Shown here: positions 26,715 to 35,344 of the stretch, one piece after another | Position numbering within the stretch: the stretch's first letter is position 1 | Layout: each line of letters opens with the position of its first letter | Source of the DNA: DASWNP01 sp036399175 | Lineage (GTDB): Bacteria; Acidobacteriota; Blastocatellia; Pyrinomonadales; Pyrinomonadaceae | Direction of reading: 5' to 3' | Assembly: GCA_036399175.1 (NCBI GenBank) | Contig: DASWNP010000046.1 | Span: 124,001-188,000 of the forward strand | DNA length: 64,000 nucleotides | Notes under the pieces: model-generated | Database searches by the model: none | What the model was told of the DNA's origin: nothing | The model's input: only the letters and a program-made list of their open reading frames with translations | Made by a program: the position numbers and the translations under genes

Positions 26715-27329
26715 TCACGGCTCGTTGATACGACGCGGGCGAGTTGCCGTTGTCGTCGTCGGCTCTCCCGGCGAGACCTGCGCGGGCGCATGAACGCCCG
26801 TCGCCGCAGGTTGCGTCTGCTGTTGTCGTCGCTGCTCGGCCTCGCCCTTCTTTCTCAGCTCGGCCTGCTCGTATGGGTCGAGGCGGGCGAAGAGATGGAA
26901 GCCTTCGCCGCCGGAGCGCACGAGGCCGAGGTAGCGGAGCGTGTAGTTGAGCGTCTCGCCGACGCGCAGGCTCGCGGGCTTCGGCGGCTCTTCAAACAGG
27001 AGGCCAAGCTCGTCGAGCGCGACGGCTTCCAGCTCCGGCAGGTAGTCGTTCTCCGTCTCGCGCGCGATGCGTATCGCCATCTGCCTGAGCGCGCGGATGC
27101 GGTTCGAGTTGCGGCGATAGTAGGTGCGGTTCACCTCGCGCCGGCTCACACGGTCGTCAACCACCTCCTGCTGCGCGCGCAGGTAGCCCAGATAAGCGCG
27201 CACCACCGGCCCGAACCCCGCATCCTCCGACTGCTGCCCTCTCTGCGCCACGGCCACGCTCATCCACGTCGCGCACACGAGCGCCACGCTTGCCGCGATG
27301 CGAAACAGGATGTTTCCTTCTCTTCTCAC
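26715..27329 (-). CDS. Secreted protein of unknown function
   Basis: 204 residues with a signal peptide (cleavage near VAVAQ, residue 28). The mature part is helical and charged with RRNSNRIRALRQMAIRIA, then a Gln/Thr/Pro-rich low-complexity C-terminus from about residue 165. I recognise no domain. It is divergent from coaBC, with about 200 bases between. Confidence 0.55.
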   Translation of the reverse strand: MRREGNILFRIAASVALVCATWMSVAVAQRGQQSEDAGFGPVVRAYLGYLRAQQEVVDDRVSRREVNRTYYRRNSNRIRALRQMAIRIARETENDYLPELEAVALDELGLLFEEPPKPASLRVGETLNYTLRYLGLVRSGGEGFHLFARLDPYEQAELRKKGEAEQRRQQQTQPAATGVHAPAQVSPGEPTTTTATRPRRINEP

Positions 27330-27452
27330 TCTCGCTCGCCTCTAAACCATCGCGGCCTTCACACGTCGAGCCGCGACCAAGTCAGGTTTATACTTTCTGT
27401 TCGGGGGAAGGTGTCGGAAAGTTTATCACAACCGCGCGGCGGGAAATACAGT

Positions 27453-27482
27453 TTGCGCGCCCCGCATCCGCGATGCTACATT
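27453..27482 (+). promoter_or_regulatory. Candidate promoter for coaBC
   Basis: TTGCGC, 18 bases, TACATT, about 45 bases before the coaBC start. Consensus match only. Confidence 0.35.
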
Positions 27483-27527
27483 TTCGACTCGGATAAAGAC
27501 GAAAACAAACGCGCAACAAGCTCAAGC

Positions 27528-28841
27528 ATGTCTACCGAAGAGAACGGACAGGAGTTCAAAGGCCGTCGCGTCGCGCTCGGCATTTCGGGCGGTATCGCGG
27601 CCTACAAGGCGGCGGAGGTCTTGCGCGGGCTGCAACGCGCGGGCTGCACGGTGCGCGTCGGGATGACGCGCCGCGCCTGCGAGTTCATCACGCCGCTCAC
27701 CTTCCGCGCGCTCTCAGGCGCGCACGTCGTCGTTGACGACTACGCGCCCGACAATCCAGACCCCATCGCGCACATCACCTTTTCGCAGACCGTCGATTTA
27801 TTCCTCGTCGCGCCCGCCACCGCCAACATCATCGCCAAGTTTGCAAACGGCATCGCCGACGATTTCCTGACCTCCACCTATCTCGCCTCCAACGCGCCTG
27901 TCCTCATCGCCCCTGCCATGAACACGACGATGTGGAATCACCCGGCCACGCAGCGCAACCTTCGACGTTTACGGGACGACGGCGTCCGCATCGTCGAGCC
28001 CGACGCGGGCGAGATGGCCTGCGGCACGTTCGGCCCCGGACGCTTGAGCGAACCCGAAATCATCGTCCGCGCCGCTCTCGACATGCTGCGCGCAGCCAAT
28101 CCCGCAGGCGCTAACTCCCCGAACGCCGGACATCTCATAGCCCCGCGCAGCGCCGACTCAAACGGCGACGCGACGCTCGACCTCGCGGGCGAGCGCATAC
28201 TGATTACGGCGGGCGCAACGCGCGAAGAGATAGACCCGGTTCGCTTCCTCTCCAACCGCTCTTCGGGGCGCATGGGCTTCGCGCTCGCCGAGGCTGCACG
28301 CGCACGCGGCGCGGAAGTGACGGTCGTCGCTGGCGTGACGAGCGCGCCTGTGCCCGAAGGCGTCAGAATCTTGCGCGTGATGTCTGCCGAAGAGATGCGC
28401 GAGACGGTCGTCGGCGAGATAGAGCGTGCGTCGGTCTTCATCGCCGCCGCCGCCGTCGCCGACTATCGTCCCGCCGCGCGCGCCGCCAACAAAATCAAGA
28501 AGTCGGGCGAGACGCTCACGCTCGCGCTCGAACCGACGCCCGACGTGCTGGCCGAAGTCGCACGCACGCGCCGCGACGGACTGCTCGTCGTCGGCTTTGC
28601 CGCCGAGACCGACGACGTTTTGCGCCACGCCCGCGAAAAGATGGCCCGCAAAAACCTCGACGCCATCGTCGCCAACGACATCACACGCGAAGGCGCAGGC
28701 TTCGACACCGACACCAACCTCGTCACCCTTCTCTCGCGCGACCGCGACATGCCCCTCGAACTTCCCCTCCTCTCCAAGCTCGACGCCGCCCATCGCATCC
28801 TCGATGAAATCGTCAGACTCAGAAAAGAATTGAATCATTGA
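27528..28841 (+). CDS. coaBC: Bifunctional phosphopantothenoylcysteine decarboxylase/synthetase
   Basis: 437 residues from the ATG at 27528; the much longer open frame upstream overlaps the divergent gene and lacks similarity. The CoaC half (1-190) has ISGGIAAYK, the active-site His in DPIAHITFSQ, PAMNTTMW and ACGTFGPGRLSEP. The CoaB half (from ~215) has ITAGATREEIDPVRF, SNRSSGRMG, AAAVADYRP and the NKIKK loop. It makes 4'-phosphopantetheine from phosphopantothenate and cysteine for CoA. The C-terminus KELNH and TGA run into the repeat. Confidence 0.93.
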   Translation: MSTEENGQEFKGRRVALGISGGIAAYKAAEVLRGLQRAGCTVRVGMTRRACEFITPLTFRALSGAHVVVDDYAPDNPDPIAHITFSQTVDLFLVAPATANIIAKFANGIADDFLTSTYLASNAPVLIAPAMNTTMWNHPATQRNLRRLRDDGVRIVEPDAGEMACGTFGPGRLSEPEIIVRAALDMLRAANPAGANSPNAGHLIAPRSADSNGDATLDLAGERILITAGATREEIDPVRFLSNRSSGRMGFALAEAARARGAEVTVVAGVTSAPVPEGVRILRVMSAEEMRETVVGEIERASVFIAAAAVADYRPAARAANKIKKSGETLTLALEPTPDVLAEVARTRRDGLLVVGFAAETDDVLRHAREKMARKNLDAIVANDITREGAGFDTDTNLVTLLSRDRDMPLELPLLSKLDAAHRILDEIVRLRKELNH

Positions 28842-28889
28842 GTCATTTCTTCATTGATTCAATGAAACAATGATTCAATGATTCAATTC
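28828..28889. repeat. Palindromic element 11 (ATTCAATG type, period 8)
   Basis: GAATTGAATCATTGAGTCATT on the left pairs with AATGATTCAATGATTCAATTC on the right. The TGA stop of coaBC lies in the left arm. Sister of element 2 at 7.5 kb. Confidence 0.7.
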
Positions 28890-28918
28890 CTCTTCTGTTA
28901 TAATGCTCGCCGAATCGC

Positions 28919-29923
28919 ATGAGTGAAACGGCGGAGTTGAGAGAGCTTCTGAGGGCTTTGACGGAGGGGGTCGCGGAGAACCTCTCTTACCTGCGCGAGC
29001 TTGGCCTTGAGGGTTTGGAGGGCGCGGAGTCGTTTGAGGTTGCGAGGTCGTCGGAGCAGCCGAAGACGGCGAGTGCAACGTCAGGCGGAAGCGCCAGCCC
29101 GAGGGTCGGCGCGGCGCAGTCGTCGCAGCCGCCGCCGCGTGCGTCGGCTCTTGCGCGCAACGCCGGTGCAGAGCAGAGGTCTCGTCCTCCGATTCCGAGA
29201 GTGCCGCCGACGGCCTCGACGCGCGCCGGCAACCTGACGCAATCCACCAACGAGCAGACGGAGATGGCAAAGCGAACCACACGAAAACAGCCCGCCCCCG
29301 ACACACCCGAGCCGCGCGAAACTCTCTTCGGCGAAATCACGCCGATGGACGAAGCCTCTCTGCCGCGCCCCGACGAAACTCTGGAAGACATCCGCGCGGA
29401 CATCGGCGAGTGTATCCGCTGCCCCTTGAGCCAGAGCCGCACGAAGGTCGTGCACAGCGAAGGCAACCGGCAGGCGCGCTTGATGTTCGTCGGCGAAGCT
29501 CCCGGCGCTGACGAAGACGCTTCGGGGCGTCCGTTTGTCGGTCGTGCCGGTCAGCTTTTGAACAAAATCATCGAAGCCATCGGACTGAAGCGCGAAGATG
29601 TCTTCATCGGCAACGTCAATCGCTGCCGCCCGCCGCAGAACCGCACGCCGACGCTCGAAGAGGCCAAAACCTGCAAAGGTTTCCTGCTGCGTGAAATCGA
29701 CGTTGTCCGCCCGAAAGTCATCGTCGTCCTCGGCAACACGGCGATGAAAAACCTGCTCGACACCAAAGAAGGCATCACGAAGCTGCGCGGCAATTTTCAG
29801 GACTATCGCGGCATCAAGGTCATGCCCACCTTTCACCCGGCCTATCTCCTGCGCGACCCCTCGAAGAAGCGCGAGACATGGGACGACATGAAGAAGGTGC
29901 GCGATTATCTCAACCAGAAATAA
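28919..29923 (+). CDS. Family 4-type uracil-DNA glycosylase with Fe-S cluster and long N-terminal extension
   Basis: 334 residues. The catalytic domain spans about 145-334. Four cysteines in CIRC, NRC and KTC fit the 4Fe-4S ligands of family 4 enzymes. Motif GEAPGADED activates water and HPAYLL closes the active site. It removes uracil from DNA in base excision repair. The ~140-residue N-terminal part is low-complexity (Ser/Ala/Pro/Arg) and is absent from typical 190-220-residue enzymes; an internal ATG before AKRTTRKQ (near residue 116) could give a shorter product. The next gene is a paralogue. Confidence 0.88.
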   Translation: MSETAELRELLRALTEGVAENLSYLRELGLEGLEGAESFEVARSSEQPKTASATSGGSASPRVGAAQSSQPPPRASALARNAGAEQRSRPPIPRVPPTASTRAGNLTQSTNEQTEMAKRTTRKQPAPDTPEPRETLFGEITPMDEASLPRPDETLEDIRADIGECIRCPLSQSRTKVVHSEGNRQARLMFVGEAPGADEDASGRPFVGRAGQLLNKIIEAIGLKREDVFIGNVNRCRPPQNRTPTLEEAKTCKGFLLREIDVVRPKVIVVLGNTAMKNLLDTKEGITKLRGNFQDYRGIKVMPTFHPAYLLRDPSKKRETWDDMKKVRDYLNQK

Positions 29924-30025
29924 GTCGGGAGTCTGAAGTCTAAAGTCTGGAGTCAAAACCAAAAGCACTTGTCTTTGACTCCAGACTTCAGACTCTAGAC
30001 TCCAGACTTTAGACTTTAGACTCGG
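29923..30025. repeat. Palindromic heptad element 12 (AGTCTGG/AGTCTAA type)
   Basis: GAGTCTGAAGTCTAAAGTCT on the left; GACTCCAGACTTCAGACTC on the right. Centre AAAACCAAAAGCACTTGTCTT, almost the exact reverse complement of the centre of element 26 at 57.6 kb. Confidence 0.8.
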
Positions 30026-30035
30026 ATTTTGATTG

Positions 30036-30632
30036 ATGCAGGAATCTCTCTTCAACGAGCCCTCATCCGAAGAGTCGAACGAGACGCTTGAGGAGATAAA
30101 CGCGGAGCTTCTGTCGCGCGTGCATAGTCTGCCGCAGTTCAGGGAGCGAATTTTCATTCTGGGCGAGGGGCAGCCGGGAGCGCGCGTGGCGGTGGTGGGC
30201 GAATCGCCGGGCGTGCCCGACATCGAGAGCGGCAGGCCGTTCATGGGCCCCGCCGGGCAGATGCTCGAACGCATCCTCGCCGCCATCGGCCTGCAAAGGC
30301 GCGACTGCTATCTCACCAACACCGTCAAGATGATTTCCACTGGCGAAGAGCTAACGCCCGAAGTGCTCTCCGTCTTCGTTCCCTTCCTGCATCGAGAGCT
30401 GCGAGCCGCGCGCCCGCGCGCCGTCATCGCTTTCGGCAATACTCCGACGCGCGCCCTCCTTCACACCAAGAAGCCCATCTCCCAACTGCGCGGCGAGTTT
30501 CAAGACTATCAGGGCACGAAACTGATGCCCACCTTCAATCCCGCCTATCTCCTGCGCGACCCCTCGAAGAAACGCGAAGTCTGGGAAGACATGAAGAAGG
30601 TGCGCGACCATCTGAATAAGTCTGGAGTCTAA
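30036..30632 (+). CDS. Uracil-DNA glycosylase-like paralogue lacking Fe-S cysteines
   Basis: 198 residues. The fold and motifs follow the preceding gene: GESPGVPDIESGRPF, AFGNTPTRALL, LMPTFNPAYLLRDPSKKRE. All four iron-sulfur cysteines of that paralogue are replaced, and the HPAYLL His is Asn. The C-terminal 45 residues are about 75% identical to the neighbour, pointing to tandem duplication. It could be a family with another specificity or an inactive partner; activity on uracil is uncertain. The last residues SGV and the TAA stop are read from element 13. Confidence 0.75.
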   Translation: MQESLFNEPSSEESNETLEEINAELLSRVHSLPQFRERIFILGEGQPGARVAVVGESPGVPDIESGRPFMGPAGQMLERILAAIGLQRRDCYLTNTVKMISTGEELTPEVLSVFVPFLHRELRAARPRAVIAFGNTPTRALLHTKKPISQLRGEFQDYQGTKLMPTFNPAYLLRDPSKKREVWEDMKKVRDHLNKSGV

Positions 30633-30709
30633 AGTCTGGAGTCTAAAGTCAAAACCAAAACGCTTTTTGTCTTTGACTCCAGACTCCAGACTCCCGACTC
30701 CAGACTTTC
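30619..30709. repeat. Palindromic heptad element 13 (AGTCTGG/AGTCTAA type)
   Basis: AGTCTGGAGTCTAAAGTCTG on the left, GACTCCAGACTCCAGACTCC on the right, centre AAAACCAAAACGCTTTTTGT. It contains the last three codons and stop of the upstream gene. Confidence 0.8.
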
Positions 30710-30754
30710 TAATGCTGCTTCACCTTTTTCGCACTTCACGCTACCTTAACGGAC

Positions 30755-33295
30755 GTGCAGCACACGACCTCAAGTGCCGACTCATTCGGAGCCGCCGGGG
30801 CGCGCCGCGAGACGAAGGCGACTTCTCAGTCGCCGCTCTACGCCGAGGTGGCTTTTCCTCTGCGCCTGATGCAGACGTTCACCTATCGGCTGCCGCTTTC
30901 GCTCGGCGAAGAGGCACGCGTCGGCTCGCGTCTGCTCGTGCCCTTCGGACGCAAGCTCACGACCGGCTACATCGTCGCCCTGCACGCGGAGCTTGACCCG
31001 GCGGTCGAGCTTGAAGAGTCAGAGATAAAAGAGGCCGAAGAACTGCTCGACGCCGAGCCGCTTCTCGTGCCGGAAGTTCTGGAAATCACGCGCTGGATAA
31101 GCGAATACTACGCCGCGCCCTGGGGCGAGGTTTTGAAGGCGGCGCTGCCTGCCGGTTTGAACGCCGCCGTCGAACAGATGCTCGCCATCACTGCGGAAGG
31201 CAGAGATGAGCTGGCGCGTCTGCCGGTCGGGCGCTCGCAGACAGCTAAAGCACGCGCGCTGCGTCTCGTCGCAGAGTTCGGCGAGACGAGCTTGCGCGCC
31301 GTCGCGCGCGAGGTGGGCGAGCGTCGAGCTTCGACCGTCGCGCGAGAGCTTGAGCGCGCCGGTTGGATACGCCTGTCGCATCGCACGCGCACGGCTTCGG
31401 CGCGCGCCAAGCGTCGCAAGGCCGTCAGGCTGCTGCCCGTCGAAGCGCACGTCAGCAGTGCTCGCGCGCTCACCGCCGCGCAGGAGAGAATCGTCGAAAC
31501 TCTCATCTCGGCGGGCGGCGAGATGTTCTACGCAGAGCTTCTCGAAGCGGCCGACTGCGGCGCTTCTTCGATTCAAACTCTGGAGCGGCGGCGCATGCTC
31601 GAAGTCTTCGTCCGAGAGGTGCGCCGCGACCCGCTCGCGGGAGCGAAGCTGCCGGAGACGGACAATCTCACGCTGACCGAAGAGCAATCCGCCGCGCTTC
31701 GAGAGATTGAAGCGGCGCAGGACGAAGCGACTTACAGGGCATTTCTCCTGCACGGCGTCACGGGAAGCGGCAAGACCGAAATCTACATCCGCGCCATGCG
31801 CCGCGCGCTCCGTCAGGGGCGCTCGGCCATGATGCTCGTGCCCGAGATTGCCTTAACGCCTGTCTTCTCGCGCCGCCTGCGCGCACACTTCGGCGAAGCA
31901 GTCGCCATCTTTCATTCGTCGCTCACGACGGGCGAGCGTTTCGACGAGTGGCATCGACTCAAAAGCGGCGAGGCGCGCGTCGTCATCGGCACGCGTTCGG
32001 CGGTCTTCGCGCCCGTCTCGAATCTCGGCATCATCGTCATCGACGAAGAGCACGAAGCCTCTTATCGACAGCAGGAGTCGCCCTTCTACAACGGGCGCGA
32101 CGTGGCCGTCGTCCGCGCTCTCAAAGAAAGCGCCGTCGTCGTCCTCGGCTCGGCCACGCCCTCGCTCGAATCCTTTCACAACGCGCGCACGAGTAAGTAT
32201 CGCTACCTGCGTCTCTCGAACCGCATCGCCGGCCGGGCGCTTGCGCGCGCCGAAATCGTAGACATGCGCGAAGTCTTCCGAAAGGCCGGGCGACAGGAGG
32301 TGCTCTCCGAGCAATTGCTCACGGCCATCGAAGAGACCCACGCGCGCGGCCAGCAATCCATCATCCTGCTCAACCGTCGGGGCTATTCGAGCTTCGTCCT
32401 GTGTCGCTCCTGCGGCGAGCGTATCCAGTGCCAGCAGTGCGACGTGACGCTCACCTTCCACCGGCGCGAGCACAGCCTCATCTGCCACTACTGCAACCTG
32501 CGCGCGCGCGTCCCCCAGGCATGCCCCGCCTGTGCCGGACAGTACATCTACTTCATCGGCGAAGGCACAGAGCAGATAGAAGAGATTCTACAGAAGCGTT
32601 TCCCTTCGCTTCGCATCGCGCGCCTCGACCGCGACACAACCTCGCGCCGCAGCACCTACGAACAGGCCATCCTCCGCTTCGGCGCGGGCGAGTTGGACAT
32701 GCTCGTCGGCACACAGATGATTGCCAAAGGTCACGACTTCCCGAACGTCACTCTGGTCGGCGTCGTCTCGGTCGATGCCGGTCTCGCCCTGCCCGACTTC
32801 CGCGCCGCCGAGAGAACCTTCCAGCTCATCACCCAGGTCGCAGGCCGCGCCGGGCGCGGGCGTCTCGCAGGTCGAGTTCTCATACAAACCTTTCACCCGC
32901 ACCACTACGCCCTGCGCCACGCCTGCGCGCAGGACTACGAAGCCTTCTACGAAGAAGAGATTCGCTACCGGCAGAGCCTCAATTATCCTCCTTACGTCGC
33001 CCTCGCCTCGCTGCTCGTCCATCACGAAGATTTCGCGCGCGTCGAGTCTACCGCCTCGGAAATCAAGCGCGCCCTCGACGAAGCCAACGCCGACCGCTCC
33101 ATACGCATCCTCGGCCCCGCCCCCGCTCCCCTCGCACGCCTCCGAGGCGAGCATCGCTACCACATCCTTCTCAAAGCCCGCAGCCGCCCGCGCCTCCGAG
33201 AACTTCTCGACCTCGCCCTCGCCAACGCCGCCCAAACTCCCAGCTGCGACCTCCAAGCCGTCAACCTCGAAATCGACCCGGTTAACTTGATGTAA
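30755..33295 (+). CDS. priA: Primosomal protein N' (replication restart helicase)
   Basis: 846 residues from a GTG at 30755; the start is uncertain because no strong ribosome site is seen. N-terminal DNA-binding domain from AEVAFPLRLMQTFTYRLP, Walker A GVTGSGKTE, DEEHEASY (DEAH box), then the zinc-binding insert with CRSCG, CQQCD, CHYCN and CPACAG, and helicase motifs QMIAKGHDFPNVTLVGV and QVAGRAGRG. It reloads the replisome at collapsed forks. The ~100-residue winged-helix region (about 160-280) is more charged than usual. Confidence 0.93.
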   Translation: MQHTTSSADSFGAAGARRETKATSQSPLYAEVAFPLRLMQTFTYRLPLSLGEEARVGSRLLVPFGRKLTTGYIVALHAELDPAVELEESEIKEAEELLDAEPLLVPEVLEITRWISEYYAAPWGEVLKAALPAGLNAAVEQMLAITAEGRDELARLPVGRSQTAKARALRLVAEFGETSLRAVAREVGERRASTVARELERAGWIRLSHRTRTASARAKRRKAVRLLPVEAHVSSARALTAAQERIVETLISAGGEMFYAELLEAADCGASSIQTLERRRMLEVFVREVRRDPLAGAKLPETDNLTLTEEQSAALREIEAAQDEATYRAFLLHGVTGSGKTEIYIRAMRRALRQGRSAMMLVPEIALTPVFSRRLRAHFGEAVAIFHSSLTTGERFDEWHRLKSGEARVVIGTRSAVFAPVSNLGIIVIDEEHEASYRQQESPFYNGRDVAVVRALKESAVVVLGSATPSLESFHNARTSKYRYLRLSNRIAGRALARAEIVDMREVFRKAGRQEVLSEQLLTAIEETHARGQQSIILLNRRGYSSFVLCRSCGERIQCQQCDVTLTFHRREHSLICHYCNLRARVPQACPACAGQYIYFIGEGTEQIEEILQKRFPSLRIARLDRDTTSRRSTYEQAILRFGAGELDMLVGTQMIAKGHDFPNVTLVGVVSVDAGLALPDFRAAERTFQLITQVAGRAGRGRLAGRVLIQTFHPHHYALRHACAQDYEAFYEEEIRYRQSLNYPPYVALASLLVHHEDFARVESTASEIKRALDEANADRSIRILGPAPAPLARLRGEHRYHILLKARSRPRLRELLDLALANAAQTPSCDLQAVNLEIDPVNLM

Positions 33296-33301
33296 GAATC
33301 G

Positions 33302-33370
33302 GTTTCGAGTTTCAGATTTCGAGTTTAAAGTTCTAGGCTTTCAAACCTGAGACCCGAAACTCGAAACTTG
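33302..33370. repeat. Palindromic heptad element 14 (TTTCGAG type)
   Basis: TTTCGAGTTTCAGATTTCGA and the right arm GACCCGAAACTCGAAAC, period 7, around CTAGGCTTTC. It lies between priA and lpxD. Confidence 0.65.
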
Positions 33371-33396
33371 TAACTATCCAAGCTAAACTCTCCGGC

Positions 33397-34446
33397 ATGA
33401 AACTTTCGGAACTCGCAAGACAGACGGGCGCGCGAATTGAAGGCAATGAGGGAACGGAAGACCTCGAAATCAAGGGAGCCGCAGGGCTCGACGATGCAGA
33501 GGCCGGGCACGTCACCTTTCTGGCGAACCCGCGCTACACGCCGCGCGTGCAAACGACGCGCGCCTCGGCCATCTATCTGAGCGAGGGCGTCGAAGCCCGG
33601 CAGGGGCTCGTCGTGCTTCGCGCCGCCGACCCCTATCTGGCCTATACGCGCGCCCTCCGACTGTTTTATCCAGAGCCCGCCGTCGAGCCTTTCGTGCATC
33701 CTTCGGCGGTGATTGACGAGACGGCGCGGCTCGGCGAGGGCGTCCATGTCGGCGCGTGCACGGTCGTCGGGCGCGGAGTGGAGATAGGCGCGGGCGTTCG
33801 TCTCTATCCGAACGTGACCATCTACGAAGGCGCACGCATCGGCGCACATTCGGTTATCCACGCGGGCGCGTCGATTCGTGAGAATTCGATACTCGGCGAG
33901 CGCGTCGTCGTACACAACAACGCCGTCGTCGGCTCCGACGGCTTCGGCTACGCGAAGGACGAAGAGGGACGCTGGCTCAAGATTCCGCAGACCGGGCGCG
34001 TCCGCATCGAAGACGACGTTGAGATAGGCGCTGGCACGACCATCGACCGCGCCTCCGTCGGCGAGACCCGCATCGCTCGCGGAGCGAAAATCGACAACCT
34101 CGTCCAAATCGGCCACTCCTGCACCGTCGGAGAAGACACGCTGCTCTGCGCGCAGGTCGGCCTCGCCGGTAGCTCCCACATCGGTCGCCGCGTCGTGCTC
34201 GCAGGTCAGGCCGGCGTCGCCGGCCACCTCACCATCGGCGACGACGTAGTGCTCACAGCCAAAAGCGCCACCAGCCACAACGTCCCACCCGGCAAAGTGC
34301 TCTCCGGCATCCCGGCCTTCGACAACCGCGAATGGCTGCGCTCAACCGCCGCCTTCCGCCGCCTCGCCGACATGCAGCGCACCATCCGCTCCCTCGAACA
34401 GCGCCTCGCCGCCCTCGAACAAGCGCCCGACAGTGAGACGCCTTAA
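33397..34446 (+). CDS. lpxD: UDP-3-O-acylglucosamine N-acyltransferase
   Basis: 349 residues. It adds the second acyl chain in lipid A synthesis. The N-terminal uridine-binding domain (MKLSELARQTGARIEG) precedes a left-handed beta-helix of hexapeptide repeats (about 105-290), with the catalytic His region HNNAVVGSDGFGY and the GAGTTIDRASVG turn. A C-terminal helix follows. Evidence that the host has an outer membrane with lipid A. No other lpx gene is adjacent. Confidence 0.93.
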   Translation: MKLSELARQTGARIEGNEGTEDLEIKGAAGLDDAEAGHVTFLANPRYTPRVQTTRASAIYLSEGVEARQGLVVLRAADPYLAYTRALRLFYPEPAVEPFVHPSAVIDETARLGEGVHVGACTVVGRGVEIGAGVRLYPNVTIYEGARIGAHSVIHAGASIRENSILGERVVVHNNAVVGSDGFGYAKDEEGRWLKIPQTGRVRIEDDVEIGAGTTIDRASVGETRIARGAKIDNLVQIGHSCTVGEDTLLCAQVGLAGSSHIGRRVVLAGQAGVAGHLTIGDDVVLTAKSATSHNVPPGKVLSGIPAFDNREWLRSTAAFRRLADMQRTIRSLEQRLAALEQAPDSETP

Positions 34447-34453
34447 ACAAAAA

Positions 34454-34624
34454 GGCAATTAAAACAGGGATGGACAGGATAGACAGGATAAAGACAAATG
34501 CGGAATGAGGAATGATGAATGCTGAATTAAAAGACAAACCGTTTCCTGCTTTTCATTCAGCATTCATCATTCCTCATTCATCATTTCTTCTCATCCTGTT
34601 CATCCTGTCATCCCTGTTAATTTT
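34454..34624. repeat. Nested palindromic element 15 (GGATAGACA outside, AATGCGG/AATGAGG inside)
   Basis: Nearly a copy of element 10: AACAGGGATGGACAGGATAG opens it and CATCCCTGTTAATTT closes it. Centre AAAAGACAAACCGTTTCCTG, then CTTTTCATTC. It lies between lpxD and the promoter at 34668. Confidence 0.8.
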
Positions 34625-34667
34625 CCTTCCCCAGTCTCGTAAGCTACTTTGGACTTTCAAAAATTTC

Positions 34668-34696
34668 TTGACACTAAAATCCCGCGCAGGCATAAT
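34668..34696 (+). promoter_or_regulatory. Strong sigma-70 promoter for the 34751 gene
   Basis: TTGACA, exactly 17 bases, CATAAT. Among the closest consensus matches in the window, directly before a small unknown gene. Confidence 0.75.
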
Positions 34697-34750
34697 CTGT
34701 CTTGAAATTGGATTTCAATTTCGCCTCAAGCCTGCGAAATTGATGAGCCG

Positions 34751-35077
34751 ATGAAATTCTTAAATTCCTCCGAGGTAGGGTCGGTGCAATCAAGCAATAA
34801 TCCTGTAGCGCATGTCCTTCAATCTTCCGCCGCGAATCAGAGGGTGGAAGTGGTCATCGAGCCGCACGAGGGTACGGAGCGCGTCGCGCTGCGTTATTCG
34901 ACGTGGGTGGACGGCCTCGGCTGGTGCAGCCAGAAAACGATTCGTCTCGACGGCGAACAGCTCGACGACCTGCATCGCGCCATCACGGTCGCGCGCCAAC
35001 GACTCAACCGCCGACGCGCCGAAGCAGGACAGCTCGCCGAACCGCCGCGCGTCATACAGCTTCCGACGCTCGCCTGA
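34751..35077 (+). CDS. Small protein of unknown function, single-gene unit
   Basis: 108 residues, soluble. The central part RVEVVIEPHEGTERVALRYS and WVDGLGWCSQKTIRLDGEQL suggests a beta sheet, followed by a helix DDLHRAITVARQRLNRRRA. I do not recognise the family. It has its own near-consensus promoter and its own terminator, so it should be expressed alone and perhaps strongly. The ribosome site before the ATG is weak. Confidence 0.6.
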   Translation: MKFLNSSEVGSVQSSNNPVAHVLQSSAANQRVEVVIEPHEGTERVALRYSTWVDGLGWCSQKTIRLDGEQLDDLHRAITVARQRLNRRRAEAGQLAEPPRVIQLPTLA

Positions 35078-35103
35078 AAAAGCGTCGAACGAAACTCAAA
35101 ACG

Positions 35104-35150
35104 AAGGCCATCGACCGTAAGGCTGAAGAAGCTCGACGGTCGATGGCCTT
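35104..35150 (+). terminator. Rho-independent terminator after the 34751 gene
   Basis: AAGGCCATCGACCGT (35104-35118) and ACGGTCGATGGCCTT (35136-35150), a perfect 15-bp stem, followed by TCTGTTT. Confidence 0.85.
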
Positions 35151-35235
35151 TCTGTTTCCCTCTGAGGTTATCCCCTGCCCTATCCTGTTCCTGTCCGACT
35201 CGCCGCTCGCCTCCGGCTTCTATCAGGCATTCGGT

Positions 35236-35265
35236 TTGACACTCCGCGCGGGCGTCAACTAATAT
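35236..35265 (+). promoter_or_regulatory. Promoter for the methylmalonyl-CoA mutase operon
   Basis: TTGACA, 18 bases, TAATAT, about 75 bases before the mutase start. Confidence 0.65.
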
Positions 35266-35344
35266 CGAAGTTACTCTTATTAAAGATGATTAGAACCACT
35301 TGAGCCGCGCCCCCGTCGGAGCGCAGGCCGGAGAGCATGAAGCC

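Noticed and set aside
28919..30709. Repeats near the UDG genes as a CRISPR array
   Set aside because: The units are contiguous 7-base copies in palindromic arms without spacers, and no cas genes are present.
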